This document shows positions 34,101 through 44,437 of a stretch of DNA of 64,000 bases, piece by piece (within the stretch, counting starts at the first letter, position 1; every line of letters starts with the position of its first letter). This DNA is from Homarus americanus (Eukaryota; Arthropoda; Malacostraca; Decapoda; Nephropidae), in assembly GCF_018991925.1 (NCBI RefSeq), contig NW_024744357.1, positions 4,413,707 through 4,477,706 of the forward strand, in the 5' to 3' direction. A program made the position numbers and the translations under genes. Below the pieces are notes generated by a model. That model did not search any database. It was not told the origin of the DNA and saw nothing but the letters and a program-made list of their open reading frames with translations.

Positions 34101-37100
34101 GTGGTCAGGTGGTCGCCAACTAACCTCTGCGAACCACCCAAGTGCGCGGCCACCAAACAAAAGATCCGGGAGATGACTCGCCTCATAATCAATTACACTC
34201 ACGACTCCTCCCTGGCCCCATTAGCTCTTCAACTACTGGCCATAATACCCCATCTATTCTGTCAGAGGACACACGCAAGGTTTAAGTGCAAAGAAAACGT
34301 GGCAGCAATGAAAAGGAGATAAACATTGTGGCAGAAAAGGGGCCCTTGATGATCTCCTCCTTGAAGTAAGAACACTGCAGGAGAGACTAAAATTAATAGG
34401 AGACGGAAAACAAAACACTGATGATGTTGCCAGAAAGTTTGGTAACAAGATGTGGGTGGGAAAGGTGTTCTCGGTGGTAAGATCTCTCACAGAGGAATCT
34501 TTCGGTGGTGTTCTGCCAATAAACAGAGAGACATTACAACAACTGAAGGAAAAACATCCCCCTGCAAGTGAAGAGGAAGGCATCAGGTTCCAGGGTGACT
34601 ATATCCCACCAAACGCTGTCATGTTCGAGAAAATTACAGGAGGGATGGTGTGGTAAAAGGCACTGAAGACTCGGGGAGGAGCTGGCCCTTCAGGCCTGGA
34701 TGCAGATGGTTGGAGAGTCATCCTCACCAATAACAAGTTTGGTGCCGCAGCAAGTGATCTCTGCAACGCTACCGCCGCCCTTGCAAGAAGGCAATGGCCG
34801 CACTAGGTCTGCATTGCTCTACCTCAGGGGAACGAGATCTTCGGCACCAAAGTCGACAACAGCTGCAGATATTGACTATGAGGCAACAGTCACTGAATGC
34901 CGCATAGATCTGCGGCTCAACTAACTCAACACAGCTAGGGTAGCTACTTATGTATAAGGATATTTAATTTTAAGGTAATAAAATGGCGGCGAAGGTATGA
35001 CTATTGGGGGAGGCTGGAGGCCACGTTAAAAAAATAAATAGTAGTAGTAGTAGTAGTAGTGTTGTTGTTGTTATTAATAAACATTCCTAACACACACACA
35101 CACACACCAGTTCTTTATCGTGATAATACACTATATGCATTACTGTTCCTCAGGTACATACTCAGACCTGCCAGCCTTGGAGGGGTTGTGGCTAGGGTAT
35201 AACCAGCTGCATCATGTACCCGAGGGCGCCTTAGAGATTGTGTCCACCAGTACCTCTGTCCACTTGAATCTTGTCAACAACTCTATCTCCAGTGTGGCCG
35301 TCAACGCTTTCTCAGGTAAGATACAATCACCTTTGTGCTTAAGATGCCGACCTCAATATACTCCTCCTTGTAAACCAGAGGTCATGGGTTCGATTCTAAG
35401 GAGAGGTTAATATTCCTGGAAGTTTCTTTGTTCCAATTGACTCTGTTTGAACAATGGCGTGGGTCTTGCTTTGGAAGTTATTCAGTTTCCTTGGCGAGAT
35501 GTTCTGCCTTCCTGCGATAACCAAGTCACTGGATAACACAAGTCGTTAACTATGGGTGTGGTTATCCTGGTTGTTAACGAGTCTGGCATCTTCAGGTAAT
35601 TTCTCACTGTTAATTGATTCTCTTTTGCGGTATGTAACTTTTACCAGAGCCGCTAACTCAACCTTACACTTCCTTCATAAGAGCAGCAACACAACATGAG
35701 GTTATATCAGGTTTAGTCATAAGAACATAAGAAAATAAGGAGTCTGCAATAGGCTGGTTGACCTGTGCATGGCAGCTCCTGTCGAGAGTTACTACCACTC
35801 TCTATCATCCATGAATCTATCTAGCCTCATTTTGAAACTTTCCAGCATTCCCGCACTTACTACAAAGTTGCTAAGCTTGTTCCACTCGTCCACCACCCTA
35901 TTTGTGAACCAGTTTCTTCCTATCTCCCTCCTAAACCTAAACTTATCCAACTTAAATCCGTTGCTACGAGTCCTATCTGCTCGGATATTATAAGAACTTT
36001 ATCTATATCTCCTTTATTGATTCCTTTCACCCGCTTAAATACTTCTATCATATCTCCCCGCACTCTTCGTCTTTCTAGGGAATGCAAGTTTAGTTTCTTT
36101 AATCTATCTTGATATGGAAGGTTTTTAAGTCCCGGAATCATTTTCGTCATTCTTCGATTCACCGACTCCAGTGAATTGATATCCATTCTATAATAAGGGC
36201 ACCCGAACTGAACCGCATAATCGAGGTGCGGCCTGACTAGCGCAAGATATAGTTGCAATATGACCTTCGCACTCTTATTACTTACACTTCTAGATATAAA
36301 ACTTAATACTCTGTTTGCCTTATTTCGAACATCAACGCACTGTTTTCTAGGCCGTAGGTCCGGGCTTACAAGTACCCCTAAGTCTCTTTCACAAGTCGAC
36401 TTCTCTAGGTTGATGTTGTCAAGACTGTATACATTGACAGTATTTGTTTTTTTAATATTAAATACGCTGCACTTGCTGGTGTTGAATTTCATTTGCCATT
36501 TTTCTGGCCACTCCTGCAGTTTATTTAAATCCTCCTGTAGTGCATTTGCATCCTGCCCTGAATTAATCTGCCGCCCTATTTTGGTGTCATCCGCAAACTT
36601 GCTTATGTCACTGCTGATCCCAGTATCTAGATCGTTTATGTAGATTATGAACAAGAGTGGGCCCAGTACTGACCCCTGGGGAACCCCACTGGTTACACAG
36701 CCCCACTCAGATTTAACAACATCTACGCTGACCTTCTGTGTTCTATCGGTGAGCATTGATTTTATCCAATTTAAAACTTTCCCCTCGATACCATGAGCTG
36801 AGCCTTAACTTTTCTGAGAAGCTTCTGATGCTGTACTCTGTCAAATGCTTTGCTAAAGTCTAAGTAAATAACATCGTAATTTTCGTCATTATCTACTCCC
36901 TCGAAGACTTTCCTAAAAATACGTCAGCAGATTTGTTTGACAAGATTTTCCCTTTGTAAATCCATGTTGAGAGTCGTAGATTAATTTGTTTTTCTCTAAA
37001 TGCGATCGGATGCTATTTGCTATAATTGATTCAAGAAATTTCCCCACTACTGACGTCAAACTGATCGGCCGGTAATTTGACGCTGATGCTCTGTCACCCT

Positions 37101-39139
37101 TTTTGAATATGGGTACTACATTTGCCTGTTTCCACAAGTCTGGCACAACTCCCGTGTCTAATGATTTTGTAAATAAATTTATGAGGGGTCCGCTAATCTG
37201 TTCCTTACACTCTTTCAAAACTCGAGGGAAAATTTCATCCGGCCCTGGGGATTCTGTCTTCTTTAATTTATTTATCTTCTTAAGAACATCCTCTTTTTTA
37301 TAGTGTTATTCTTTAATTTCTCTTCTTCATTTCCCCTAAATATCAGTTCCCCTCTGGCATTTCCTCGTGAATTTCTTCTGTGAAAACTGATAAGAAGTAG
37401 CTGTTCAATGCTTTGCTCATTTTCTCACTATCATTGATCACTTCTCCCCTCCCTGACTTTAAAGGCCCAACTTTGTCCTTGACCTTTGTCCTATATACCT
37501 GAAAAACTCCCTTGGGATTCGCCTTGGATTCTCTTGCTATCCTGATTTCGTAGTCCCTCTTTGCCTTCCTTACATTTTTCTTAACATTCCTAGATAGTTC
37601 ATTATACCTATTTCTGAGCTGCTCCTCCCCTCCCTTTAATTTCTTATAAATTCCTTTCTTTATTCCTATGTCATGTTTAAGTTTTCTCATCATCCACCTT
37701 GGCTCATTCTTATTTGACCTAATTTTTCTGTATGGTATATTTTTTTCTTGTGCTTTACGTAGTATGCCAGTGAATATATTATAGTCAGGATAAGCTTGGG
37801 CAAGACACTGGGTTATGATAATGGTTCATGTGAAGATTTACCAAGATGTGAATAACATAATTCTTTGTAGCAGATCGTAAAGTATTCTTGTAAATATGTG
37901 AGTAAAATTAAGCTATAATTACTGCAATGAATCAAAAACTAACAGTTAATGACCAGCAGTATACAAATATATGACGTTATGGCTGTTGGTCGTGCAAGGT
38001 GCAACACAGTGACCAATACTTCACCTGGAACAAGATTAAAGTCTCATAATTATGTCCTTATAAAGTGAGAGAGTAAAACGTGGAAGCATTTCAACCTATT
38101 TTGGGAACTGGGAAGATGTTGACGTTTTATGTGTGAATGTTTAGAAAGCTACTACAGTATAACGCTGATGTATCCGTTCATGTAGAAATGGATAACTCAC
38201 TCAGGTGTGGTGTCTCTACAGGTCTCACTTCAAATACAACCATAACATTACGAAGCAACCAACTGCAGTTTGTGGAGGAGGAGGTATGGCGGCCGCTGCT
38301 AGAGAAAGGTGTCGTCTCCCTGGATCTTGAAGGTGAGTTAAGGGCTCTTTCTCATGTTCCTACACACCCAACACTCATGTGCGAAGATAACTTGTTTATG
38401 AGCATTAACGTGTACGAGTGAGTGTCTGTGTACGAGTGAGTGTCTGTGTACGAGTGAGTGTCTGTGTACGAGTGAGTGTCTGTGTACGAGTGAGTGTCTG
38501 TGTACGAGTGAGTGTCTGTGTACGAGTGAGTGTCTGTATACGAGTGAGTGTCCGTGTACGAGTGAGTGTCTGTATACGAGTGAGTGTCTGTATACGAGTG
38601 AGTGTCTGTGTACGAGTGAGTGTCTGTATACGAGTGAGTGTCTGTGTACGAGTAAGTGCCTGTATACGAGTGAGTGCCTGTATACGAGTGAGTGTCCGTG
38701 TGAGTGTCTGTATACGAGTGAGTGTCTGTATACGAGTGAGTGTCTGTGTACGAGTGAGTGTCTGTGTACGAGTGAGTGTCTGTATACGAGTGAGTGTCTG
38801 TATACGAGTGAGTGTCTGTGTACGAGTGAGTGTCTGTGTACGAGTGAGTGTCTGTATACGAGTGAGTGTCTGTGTACGAGTGAGTGTCTGTGTACGAGTG
38901 AGTGTCTGTGTACTAGTAAGTGCCTGTGTACGAGTGAGTGTCTGTGTACGAGTGAGTGTCTAAGTTTCCGCTTAAACTGATTCTTCTCTCTCAAAGATAA
39001 CCCTCTTATATGTGGGTGCGACATCGCTTGGGTCATACTGAACTCCACCTTCCTCAACCTCATCAGTAAACGCACGACCTGCTCTGACGGGGAGTACCTG
39101 GTCGACCTTGATCCAATCATCTTCAAAGAGTACTGTTAA
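30397..39139 (+). CDS. Secreted leucine-rich-repeat protein, luciferase non-catalytic-subunit-like (4 exons, 380 aa)
   Basis: Exons are 30397-31123, 35154-35315, 38222-38332 and 38997-39139. All three introns are GT-AG and phase 1, and the joined frame is open for 380 codons to TAA. Residues 1-24 form a signal peptide (hydrophobic LYALLCVLAV core). Residues 25-60 are strongly charged. Cys62, 71, 73 and 87 form an LRR N-terminal cap, several LRRs follow (for example NLKILSLYDN, TLERLYLSHN), and residues 334-380 are an LRR C-terminal cap (CGCDIAW, with Cys339, 341, 362 and terminal Cys380). Sequons occur at NAT (about residue 130), NTT and NST. From family knowledge, this layout and length match the roughly 35 kDa LRR subunit of Oplophorus luciferase and its many decapod paralogues. 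Most of those lie in non-luminous species, so the role is unknown and probably extracellular protein binding rather than light emission. Introns 1-3 are loaded with retroelements and a minisatellite. Confidence 0.88.
31225..32480 (-). mobile_element. Gypsy-like LTR-element pol fragment in intron 1
   Basis: On the minus strand a protease-like stretch (YPVQVVRDTAS, near 32130) is followed by ILLLGNDL... and VVPRLKVDN (near 31920-31890). A long spacer with KLIEAQKTDPTLTKIHNEA follows, then the integrase zinc-binding domain LLQDFYWPGMKRDV...CHICQITGKP near 31400. The usual aspartyl-protease glycine after D-T is absent, there are stops and frameshifts, RT/RNaseH is missing between the two parts, and no LTR is seen next to it. 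It is an internally deleted relic. Confidence 0.7.
32526..33375 (+). mobile_element. LINE C, RT C-terminal fragment in intron 1
   Basis: The plus-strand frame at 32602-33135 reads TKLLGVSIDNKLNWKSHVSD, PKLTYVSSTWSSYL, KLQKRACKIIL and VRQHYRIQPIQARTDRYKNN, the connection/thumb end of a jockey/CR1-type RT. The 3' UTR carries TATATTTTCAGCCTTCCGGC and ends ...ACCGTTAATTATTATTATTAG with a simple-repeat tail. The 5' end is truncated. Confidence 0.82.
33358..33427. repeat. (TTA)n-(TAG)n tail of LINE C
   Basis: ATTATTATTAGTAGTAGTAG with TAATAG variants, directly after the LINE C 3' end. Confidence 0.85.
33430..35035 (+). mobile_element. Retroelement D: Cys-rich ORF followed by degenerate RT N-terminus, intron 1
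   Basis: A GC-rich leader is followed at about 33821 by MAGKCVCHCSGWNQKCTTC, a metal-binding-looking cysteine cluster (CVCHC, KCTTCIC, CVGCGKGTSC). Next come WVKQAYSEVVRWSPTNLCEP (34078 onward), VGKVFSVVRSLTEESFGGVL (34450 onward), LKEKHPPASEEE, and finally GPSGLDADGWR near 34690, which resembles the start of an RT fingers region. Frameshifts and stops separate the blocks and no RT palm remains. I recognise the architecture from invertebrate repeat proteins but cannot assign a clade. It ends before (TAG)n at 35038. Confidence 0.65.
35036..35110. repeat. (TAG)n, (GTT)n and (CA)n before exon 2
   Basis: Short tracts at 35038-35060 (TAG), 35061-35073 (GTT) and 35091-35108 (CA), ending about 45 bp before the exon 2 acceptor. 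Confidence 0.8.
35154..35315 (+). CDS. Exon 2 of the LRR gene
   Basis: The acceptor is TTCCTCAG|GT and the donor TCAG|GTAAGA. The 162 bp encode residues 243-297, starting GTYSDLPALEGLWLGYNQ, which is a canonical LRR consensus. It is in phase with exons 1 and 3. A tRNA-Thr-like SINE begins about 20 bp after the donor. Confidence 0.87.
35335..35640 (+). mobile_element. tRNA-Thr(TGT)-like SINE relic in intron 2
   Basis: CTCCTTGTAAACCAGAGG resembles a tRNA anticodon arm (TGT), followed by box B-like GGGTTCGATTC (about 35389) and a body with GGAAGTTTCTTTG. Box A is degraded. It begins about 20 bp after the exon 2 splice donor. Confidence 0.5.
35719..37815 (-). mobile_element. LINE B, CR1-like reverse-transcriptase copy in intron 2
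   Basis: On the minus strand the translation runs YNIFTGILRKAQEK..., VVPIFKKGDRASASNYRPIS, QHGFTKGKSCQTNL, GVPQGSVLGPLLFIIYINDL, FADDTKIG, LGVLVSPDLRPRKQC and LVRPHLDYAVQF, ending RRRVRGDMIEVFKRVKG. These are the ordered RT blocks and thumb of CR1/jockey-type elements. Frameshifts near 36800-36910 and 37250-37340 and the missing endonuclease make it a dead 5'-truncated copy. The element is antisense to the host gene. Its 3' tail (ATAAGAACATAAG...) recurs at 21618-21745. Confidence 0.88.
38222..38332 (+). CDS. Exon 3 of the LRR gene
   Basis: The acceptor is CTCTACAG|GT and the donor GAAG|GTGAGT. The 111 bp encode residues 297-334 (LTSNTTITLRSNQLQFVE... then VWRPLLEKG), the last LRR, which in this family precedes the C-cap. 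The following intron is nearly all an 18-bp minisatellite. Confidence 0.86.
38413..38960. repeat. 18-bp minisatellite filling intron 3
   Basis: About 30 tandem copies of GAGTGAGTGTCTGTGTAC, with GTGTAC/GTATAC variants and one 12-bp truncated unit near 38700. It takes up about 550 of the 664 bp of the intron. Because the period is a multiple of three, both strands show long frames that are not genes. Confidence 0.95.
38997..39139 (+). CDS. Exon 4 of the LRR gene (LRR C-terminal cap)
   Basis: The acceptor TCTCTCAAAG|AT follows a pyrimidine-rich stretch. It encodes residues 334-380: DNPLICGCDIAW, a second cysteine pair and the end ...FKEYC, then TAA at 39137-39139. The CGCDIAW motif and a C-terminal Cys are hallmarks of this LRR family. 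Confidence 0.88.
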
Positions 39140-39579
39140 GGTGATCTTGAGTCTCCTGATTGGTCGATGTTGTACCTGTCTCGCCACGTGTTACCCGATG
39201 CTGCAGCCATCGTTCACACCAGAGAACAATAGTGACGTCACGAGACAGAACGTGATGAATGTATCACCTGTACGAACTATAACAACATTCTTCAACATCT
39301 CCCAAGATCTAGACTTGACCACCTGTGACCTCTAGCCTACTGAAGGTGTTACCTCAAGGGAAAAGAGGCCACAAGACCTCCACTGGGCATAACTACATTG
39401 TTGCCTCCGGGAGAAGGAAGAGCTCTCAGGGATAAAGACAACCGAAGCTCTATCATATCTCCTCCAGGAACAGAAGCAGCAGCTGAATCCTTCACCCTGA
39501 CTCACCTTCATACAGGCTTCTCTCACACTGAATTACCAACTTGAGTCTTAAGCAACAATTATGTTTCTTTATGCTAACC

Positions 39580-39585
39580 AATAAA
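39580..39585 (+). promoter_or_regulatory. Poly(A) signal of the LRR gene
   Basis: AATAAA lies about 440 bp after the stop codon, in sequence shared with the truncated left copy. It is the first canonical hexamer seen after TAA in this strand. Confidence 0.5.
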
Positions 39586-39888
39586 TATACAAACAGACAA
39601 AAAATGTCTGTATTGACTTTATATTATTAAATAAAGATAATTCAACTTTCATTGAAGATAATATATATTGTAGGACAAAATATAGTAGAGAAGCTATGAT
39701 AAAGTTACCTAGTGGTGAACAAAATAGATATATTGTGTCAAGTATCTACTGATGGTTCCTCTCATAAACAGGACCTGGTGTGTGGGGAACCAGGTGAGGG
39801 AGGACCCAAACACGGCGTACCGAAGGAACATAACGGAGGTCCTCCTCCACCAGAGCACCAGGGAGATTGTGTATATTCTTCTTGATGT

Positions 39889-40230
39889 GAATCAGGGTGA
39901 ACCTCTCTGAACCTTTGTCAGGGTGAACCTCTCTGAACCTTTGTCAGGGTGAACCTCTCTGAACCTTTGTCAGGGTGAACCTCTCTGAACCTTTGTCCGG
40001 GTGAACCTCTCTGAACCTTTGTCAGGGTGAACCTCTCTGAACCTTTGTCAGGGTGAACCTCTCTGAACCTTTGTCAGGGTGAACCTCTCTGAACCTTTGT
40101 CAGGGTGAACCTCTCTGAACCTTTGTCAGGGTGAACCTCTCTGAACCTTTGTCAGGGTGAACCTCTCTGAACCTTTGTCAGGGTGAACCTCTCTGAACCT
40201 TTGTCAGGGTGAACCTCTCTGAACCTTTGA
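39889..40230. repeat. 27-bp VNTR, right arm
   Basis: About 13 nearly perfect copies of a 27-bp unit beginning GTCAGGGTGAACCTCTCTGA. It is the counterpart of the irregular array at 23885-24370. Confidence 0.93.
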
Positions 40231-41194
40231 ATTTATATCATTAATAGGAATATATCTGTGTTAAGAAAATTATACAAAACACCGGTACTCCCTTACACCC
40301 AGGGTCTTTAACAAGAGAGTGAGGAAGCTTACAGGATCACACAGATGAGTCTATGAGGCTAAGTCTTGGATCATTAAGGAATATAATGATGTTGTTAATA
40401 TTCACTGGTTTTAAAGACTCAGTTTCATCAATATGCAAAATAGGGGAACCTGCCATCATCCTTCAAGTTATAATTTACATAAACTTGGATTCAGTCAAAG
40501 AGAGTGTTTCCCACGAACTTCATAAGAGCGATGATGGTTGGTCATGTAATATTCCTTTGGCAAATGATTAAGTTATATATATTTTTTTTCACATTTTGGT
40601 TACTGTACACGAAGACTAATTCATACTGTGGGTTCAGTAAGTCTTGTTAGTACGTGTTCTTGATAGTGAGTAAGTCCTTGATCCATGACAGCAGTGATCA
40701 AGTGACGTGGCGTATCTCCGTGACAGCAACTCCCTCAAGAAATAATAAGGTCAACAAAGTGTTTTACGGTAAAGGTCACATTAAATGAAGGGGTCAATAA
40801 GATGAATGTTTATCAAGGAGGATATTCAGTGGAGACATTTTGTCACTATCACAGGAACAGTGTCGGCAAGATGGTGGTGTAGTGACATCATGATGGTGAC
40901 AGTGGTGGCATAGTGACAACATAATGGTGGCAGAGTGATGGCAGAGTGACAACGTGATGGTACCAGAATGCCAACATGGTGGTGGCAGGTTGGTGGTAGA
41001 GTGACAATCATGGTAGCAGACTGCCAACATGGTGGTGGCATAGTGACAACATGATGGTGGAGGGGTGAAAATAGGAAAGCAGCAGTGTTGTCTCGGGGCG
41101 TTGGCAGAATAAAGGTTGGGTGGTGTCAGGATAGCAGTAGGATGGATATACGATGTTGTTAGTACGGTGGCATTAAGGTGTTGGCAAAGTGTTG

Positions 41195-41545
41195 ACACGA
41201 TGCTAGCAGCGGTTTCTTGGCTGGATATTGGCAGCAAGGTGTTGGCAAGATGTGGGTGGCACTTGTTGGCAGGATGTTAACAGAAGAATGTTGGCAGAAG
41301 AGTGATGGCAGAAGAGTGTTAGCAGGATGTTGGCAGAAGAGTGTTGGCAGAAGAGTGTTGGCAGGATGTTGGCAGAAGAGTGTTGGCAGAAGAGTGTTGG
41401 CAGAAGAGTGTTAGCAGGATGTTAACAGAAGAGTGTTGGCAGAAGAGTGTTGGCAGGATGTTAACAGAAGAGTGTTAGCAGGATGTTAACAGAAGAGTGA
41501 TGGCAGAAGAGTGTTGGCAGGATGTTGGCAGAAGAGTGTTGGCAG
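41195..41545. repeat. GTTGGCAGAAGAGT / GTTGGCAGGAT minisatellite
   Basis: Alternating 14- and 11-bp motifs, about 25 in all. The array lies within the duplicated flank but I find no clear array in the left copy. Confidence 0.88.
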
Positions 41546-41699
41546 GGTTGAGTCCCTAAGCTGGTAAAACTCAACAGTAACTTAACACTGTCATCGTCTT
41601 AATTAACAAAAGTCTCCTTCCTTAACTGAGACTCAAGGCAACCTACGCATATTTTCCCCAACCACGCTACCTCCCTAACACAACCATCCCCTCTTCCAA

Positions 41700-41995
41700 A
41701 ACACCCTAAACTACACCTCTCTACACCCCCTACACCTCTCCTACACCCCTCTACACCTTCCCTACACCACCCCTACACCCCTCTACACCTTCCTTACACC
41801 ACCCCTACAGCTCTCTACACCTTCCCTACACCATCCCTACACCCACCTCTACACCCTCCTCTACACCCTCTACACCTTCCCTACACCACCCCTACACCCA
41901 GCCCTACACCACCCCTACACCACCCGTACACCACCCTTACACCCCTCTACACCACCCTTACACCCCTCTACACCACCCCTACACCCAGCCCTACA
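41700..41995. repeat. 11-12-bp minisatellite, right arm
   Basis: CTACACCACCC and CTCTACACCTTCC units, reverse-complement counterpart of 20840-21235. Confidence 0.88.
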
Positions 41996-42345
41996 CTCAA
42001 AATGACACAATATTATCATTCACCCTTGACACACCTCTGAGTCCCCCTGTTTAATAACCACTACAATGTCTATCACACTCTGTTAAGCCTTCAGCACACT
42101 ACTAATAGGAGGTAGAGTGAACAGTTTTGACCCTTAATAAAGCAACATACAGAGAACACCTCGTAACTCTCAGCTTGTATATGAATCAAAGTATATTTTT
42201 GGATTAAGTTTGTCAGATATTGTACAACAAACACTGGCAGGTGAGGAGTGAAGGAATGTTTTTGGAGAAATATAAAGTTATTGTAGTTTTTGTGTTTTAG
42301 TAACTACGTTTTTTGTTTTATCACAGATTCTTTATTAATTCCTAT

Positions 42346-43454
42346 ACTTGACGAAGGAGAGTTAATATCCTTGGTGATGTTTTTTTTTTGGGAGGGGGGG
42401 GGGGATGTGATAGGTTCTGTTTCTCAGGTGTTACATAATGTATATACTAGACAGGACTCTTACCTCACACTTACTGGAGTATTGACTATGATTCGAGTTG
42501 AGGCTCACATCGTAGAAGAGAGAGATGATGTCAATAGGATAATATAAAAAAAAGGAAAAAATAAGAAATAAGTCAGAGAGGAAGAGACATAATCTTGAGA
42601 CTGACTCACTGACTTCCTCACTGACTCCCTCACTGACTCACTGGGTATATGTCACAGAGTTGTACAGGTTATGCTTCTGACTAAAGTTAAACAAGTGTGA
42701 GAGTCTCCTAGTGTCTGAAGGAGTCAGATAGAATCCCAGCTGAAGCAGTACCTGGTGGCGTGAATAGTGATCAAGAGTGAAGCATTACAACTAAAAAAAA
42801 ATTGAGATTAATTATACCCTATTATACAACCTATTCTAACCTATTAGCAATGGCATCAATTAGGAATGGTGTCTGGCAGGAATTAACCCTAGTACCATGA
42901 GGTTAAGTTAAAGATAAGTTAGTTCAGGACTGGGACTTGTTAAATCTGGAGTCCACTTGTCGAATCAGCCGAGAAATAGGATTGTCAAAGAGGCTCTGGA
43001 ACTGGCCAAGCACAGCACCGTTCCTCACTCGTCAAGCGCGAGGAAACGGCCCACATCTCCGGCACCATAAAACGAACAAGCGACGGAGGAATGGGCAGGA
43101 GGCTGGGAGTATTAACCCTGATATTGGACATGTGTGGTACAGGTATTGGTGGACTGTGAGGAAATATTTAGATCAGAGAAATGACGGATACTGAAGGGAA
43201 ACGAGAAGGAAAGGAGATGAAGGTTACGAGATGGAATGTTATAGTGAAGAGAATATGGAAATGTATTTATCCCAGTATGAGAGGAAAATGAATTACAAAA
43301 TACCAATAAAAAATATTTCTTCTTCGGAACAGATTAAGTAACACACATATAATTTTTATGTATTAAAACTAAAGAGAACTACCCAGGAACAATAAATAAA
43401 TAAAACAGGAGAATAAGTAAAAAATTATCATAATGTTGGTCTTGACACACGAAT
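42346..43454. other. No gene established
   Basis: It starts with a TTTTTTTTTGGGAGGGGGGGG junction (42380-42405). A GC-richer patch at 42950-43080 gives, with a frameshift, residues such as IVKEALELAKHSTVPHSSSA. It could be the end of a degraded transposon protein but I cannot assign it. The remainder is unique AT-rich DNA. Confidence 0.35.
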
Positions 43455-43540
43455 AGAAAACATTGTGTGTGGTGAACAAGTGGATACAGCGTTCGATTCC
43501 TGCCTTTATGGTCATTGGTTCGTATCCAATGTTTACAGTT
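43455..43540 (+). mobile_element. Possible tRNA-derived SINE head
   Basis: TGGTGAACAAGTGG resembles box A and GGTTCGTATCC (about 43518) resembles box B at roughly tRNA spacing. Stems are not convincing and no SINE body family is recognised, so this is weak. Confidence 0.3.
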
Positions 43541-43832
43541 TAGTTGTGGAGAATAAAGGAGATTGAATACAGTGTCGGTCACAAGATGAGGAAAGTAATT
43601 ATAAAACCCTACTAAATGTTTCTCAGGTGCACAACAAGTAATTAACGACGCTGTATGGCCATTCACCTGTTGTTTACAGTGGCCCGGGTATATGATTGGT
43701 CGATGAGGCGAAGTTTGTTGACAGAGTACTCACAGGACACGACGTAACTTGAGAAAGGCTTGGCTGAGTTACTACATAGCCCGGAAATGTTGGTGTTTTA
43801 CTGTGTATGTACAATACTAACTCATTGTACAG

Positions 43833-44433
43833 TGTTACGAACCCTCCACCCAGCACTACGAAGCACGCCATCTATTGTCCTGATCTACCTACCCAGCACC
43901 ACGAGCAACGCCATCTAGGGACGAGACACGAGTATGACTCGTCTTAGTTACCACTCCGAGGTTTCCCTTCTCCATATCCTGGTTGCGTCACCTCCTCAAA
44001 GTCTTCTTTGTCAGCTCCAATTCGAGGAGAGGCACTTGGCTCTGGGAAGTGACCACAGGATCATCTATCCTCTAAACCTACGTGCAGTGACTACCTACCG
44101 TCTTCTACAATACTCAGCCTTACTCGTCAGCCATCTCAGCTCCTCACTTAAGTACTATTATCTTGTATTAATTTCCCCACGTCCACTTGCTTCGAGATTG
44201 TTTTATGTTTATTAATATGTATATACTGTTAATGTTTAGGTTAAGTTTGGTTAAGGGTAATTTATAAGCTGAATATTTTGTTAAGGGATTTATGGTACTC
44301 TATTATATACAACGAAAACTCGCATCCTTTGTCTACCCTTTTATAGTCCGATTGTCTTTGTTTTTTTTATTGTTGTTACCTGTTGGGATCTGGGTAGACG
44401 TATAACTATATTCTAAATCCCCAACTCGTAACA
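43833..44433. mobile_element. Solo LTR, 601 bp
   Basis: It starts TGTTACGA and ends TCGTAACA, perfect 8-bp terminal inverted repeats with the TG...CA ends of LTRs. It is flanked by a direct 4-bp duplication ACAG (43829-43832 and 44434-44437), as made by gypsy-type integrases. No internal pol sequence is adjacent and no second LTR is seen, so it looks like the product of LTR-LTR recombination. Whether it belongs to the gypsy-like relic in intron 1 cannot be told. Confidence 0.75.
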
Positions 44434-44437
44434 ACAG

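Larger units (their letters stand above)
39590..42345 (+). repeat. Duplicated downstream flank D (right copy)
   Basis: It follows the LRR gene's poly(A) signal and matches 20500-24680 in reverse complement. Similarity fades at about 42345, where the left copy enters a 22-bp satellite. It holds a 27-bp VNTR, a short 33-bp VNTR and two further minisatellites. Confidence 0.82.
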
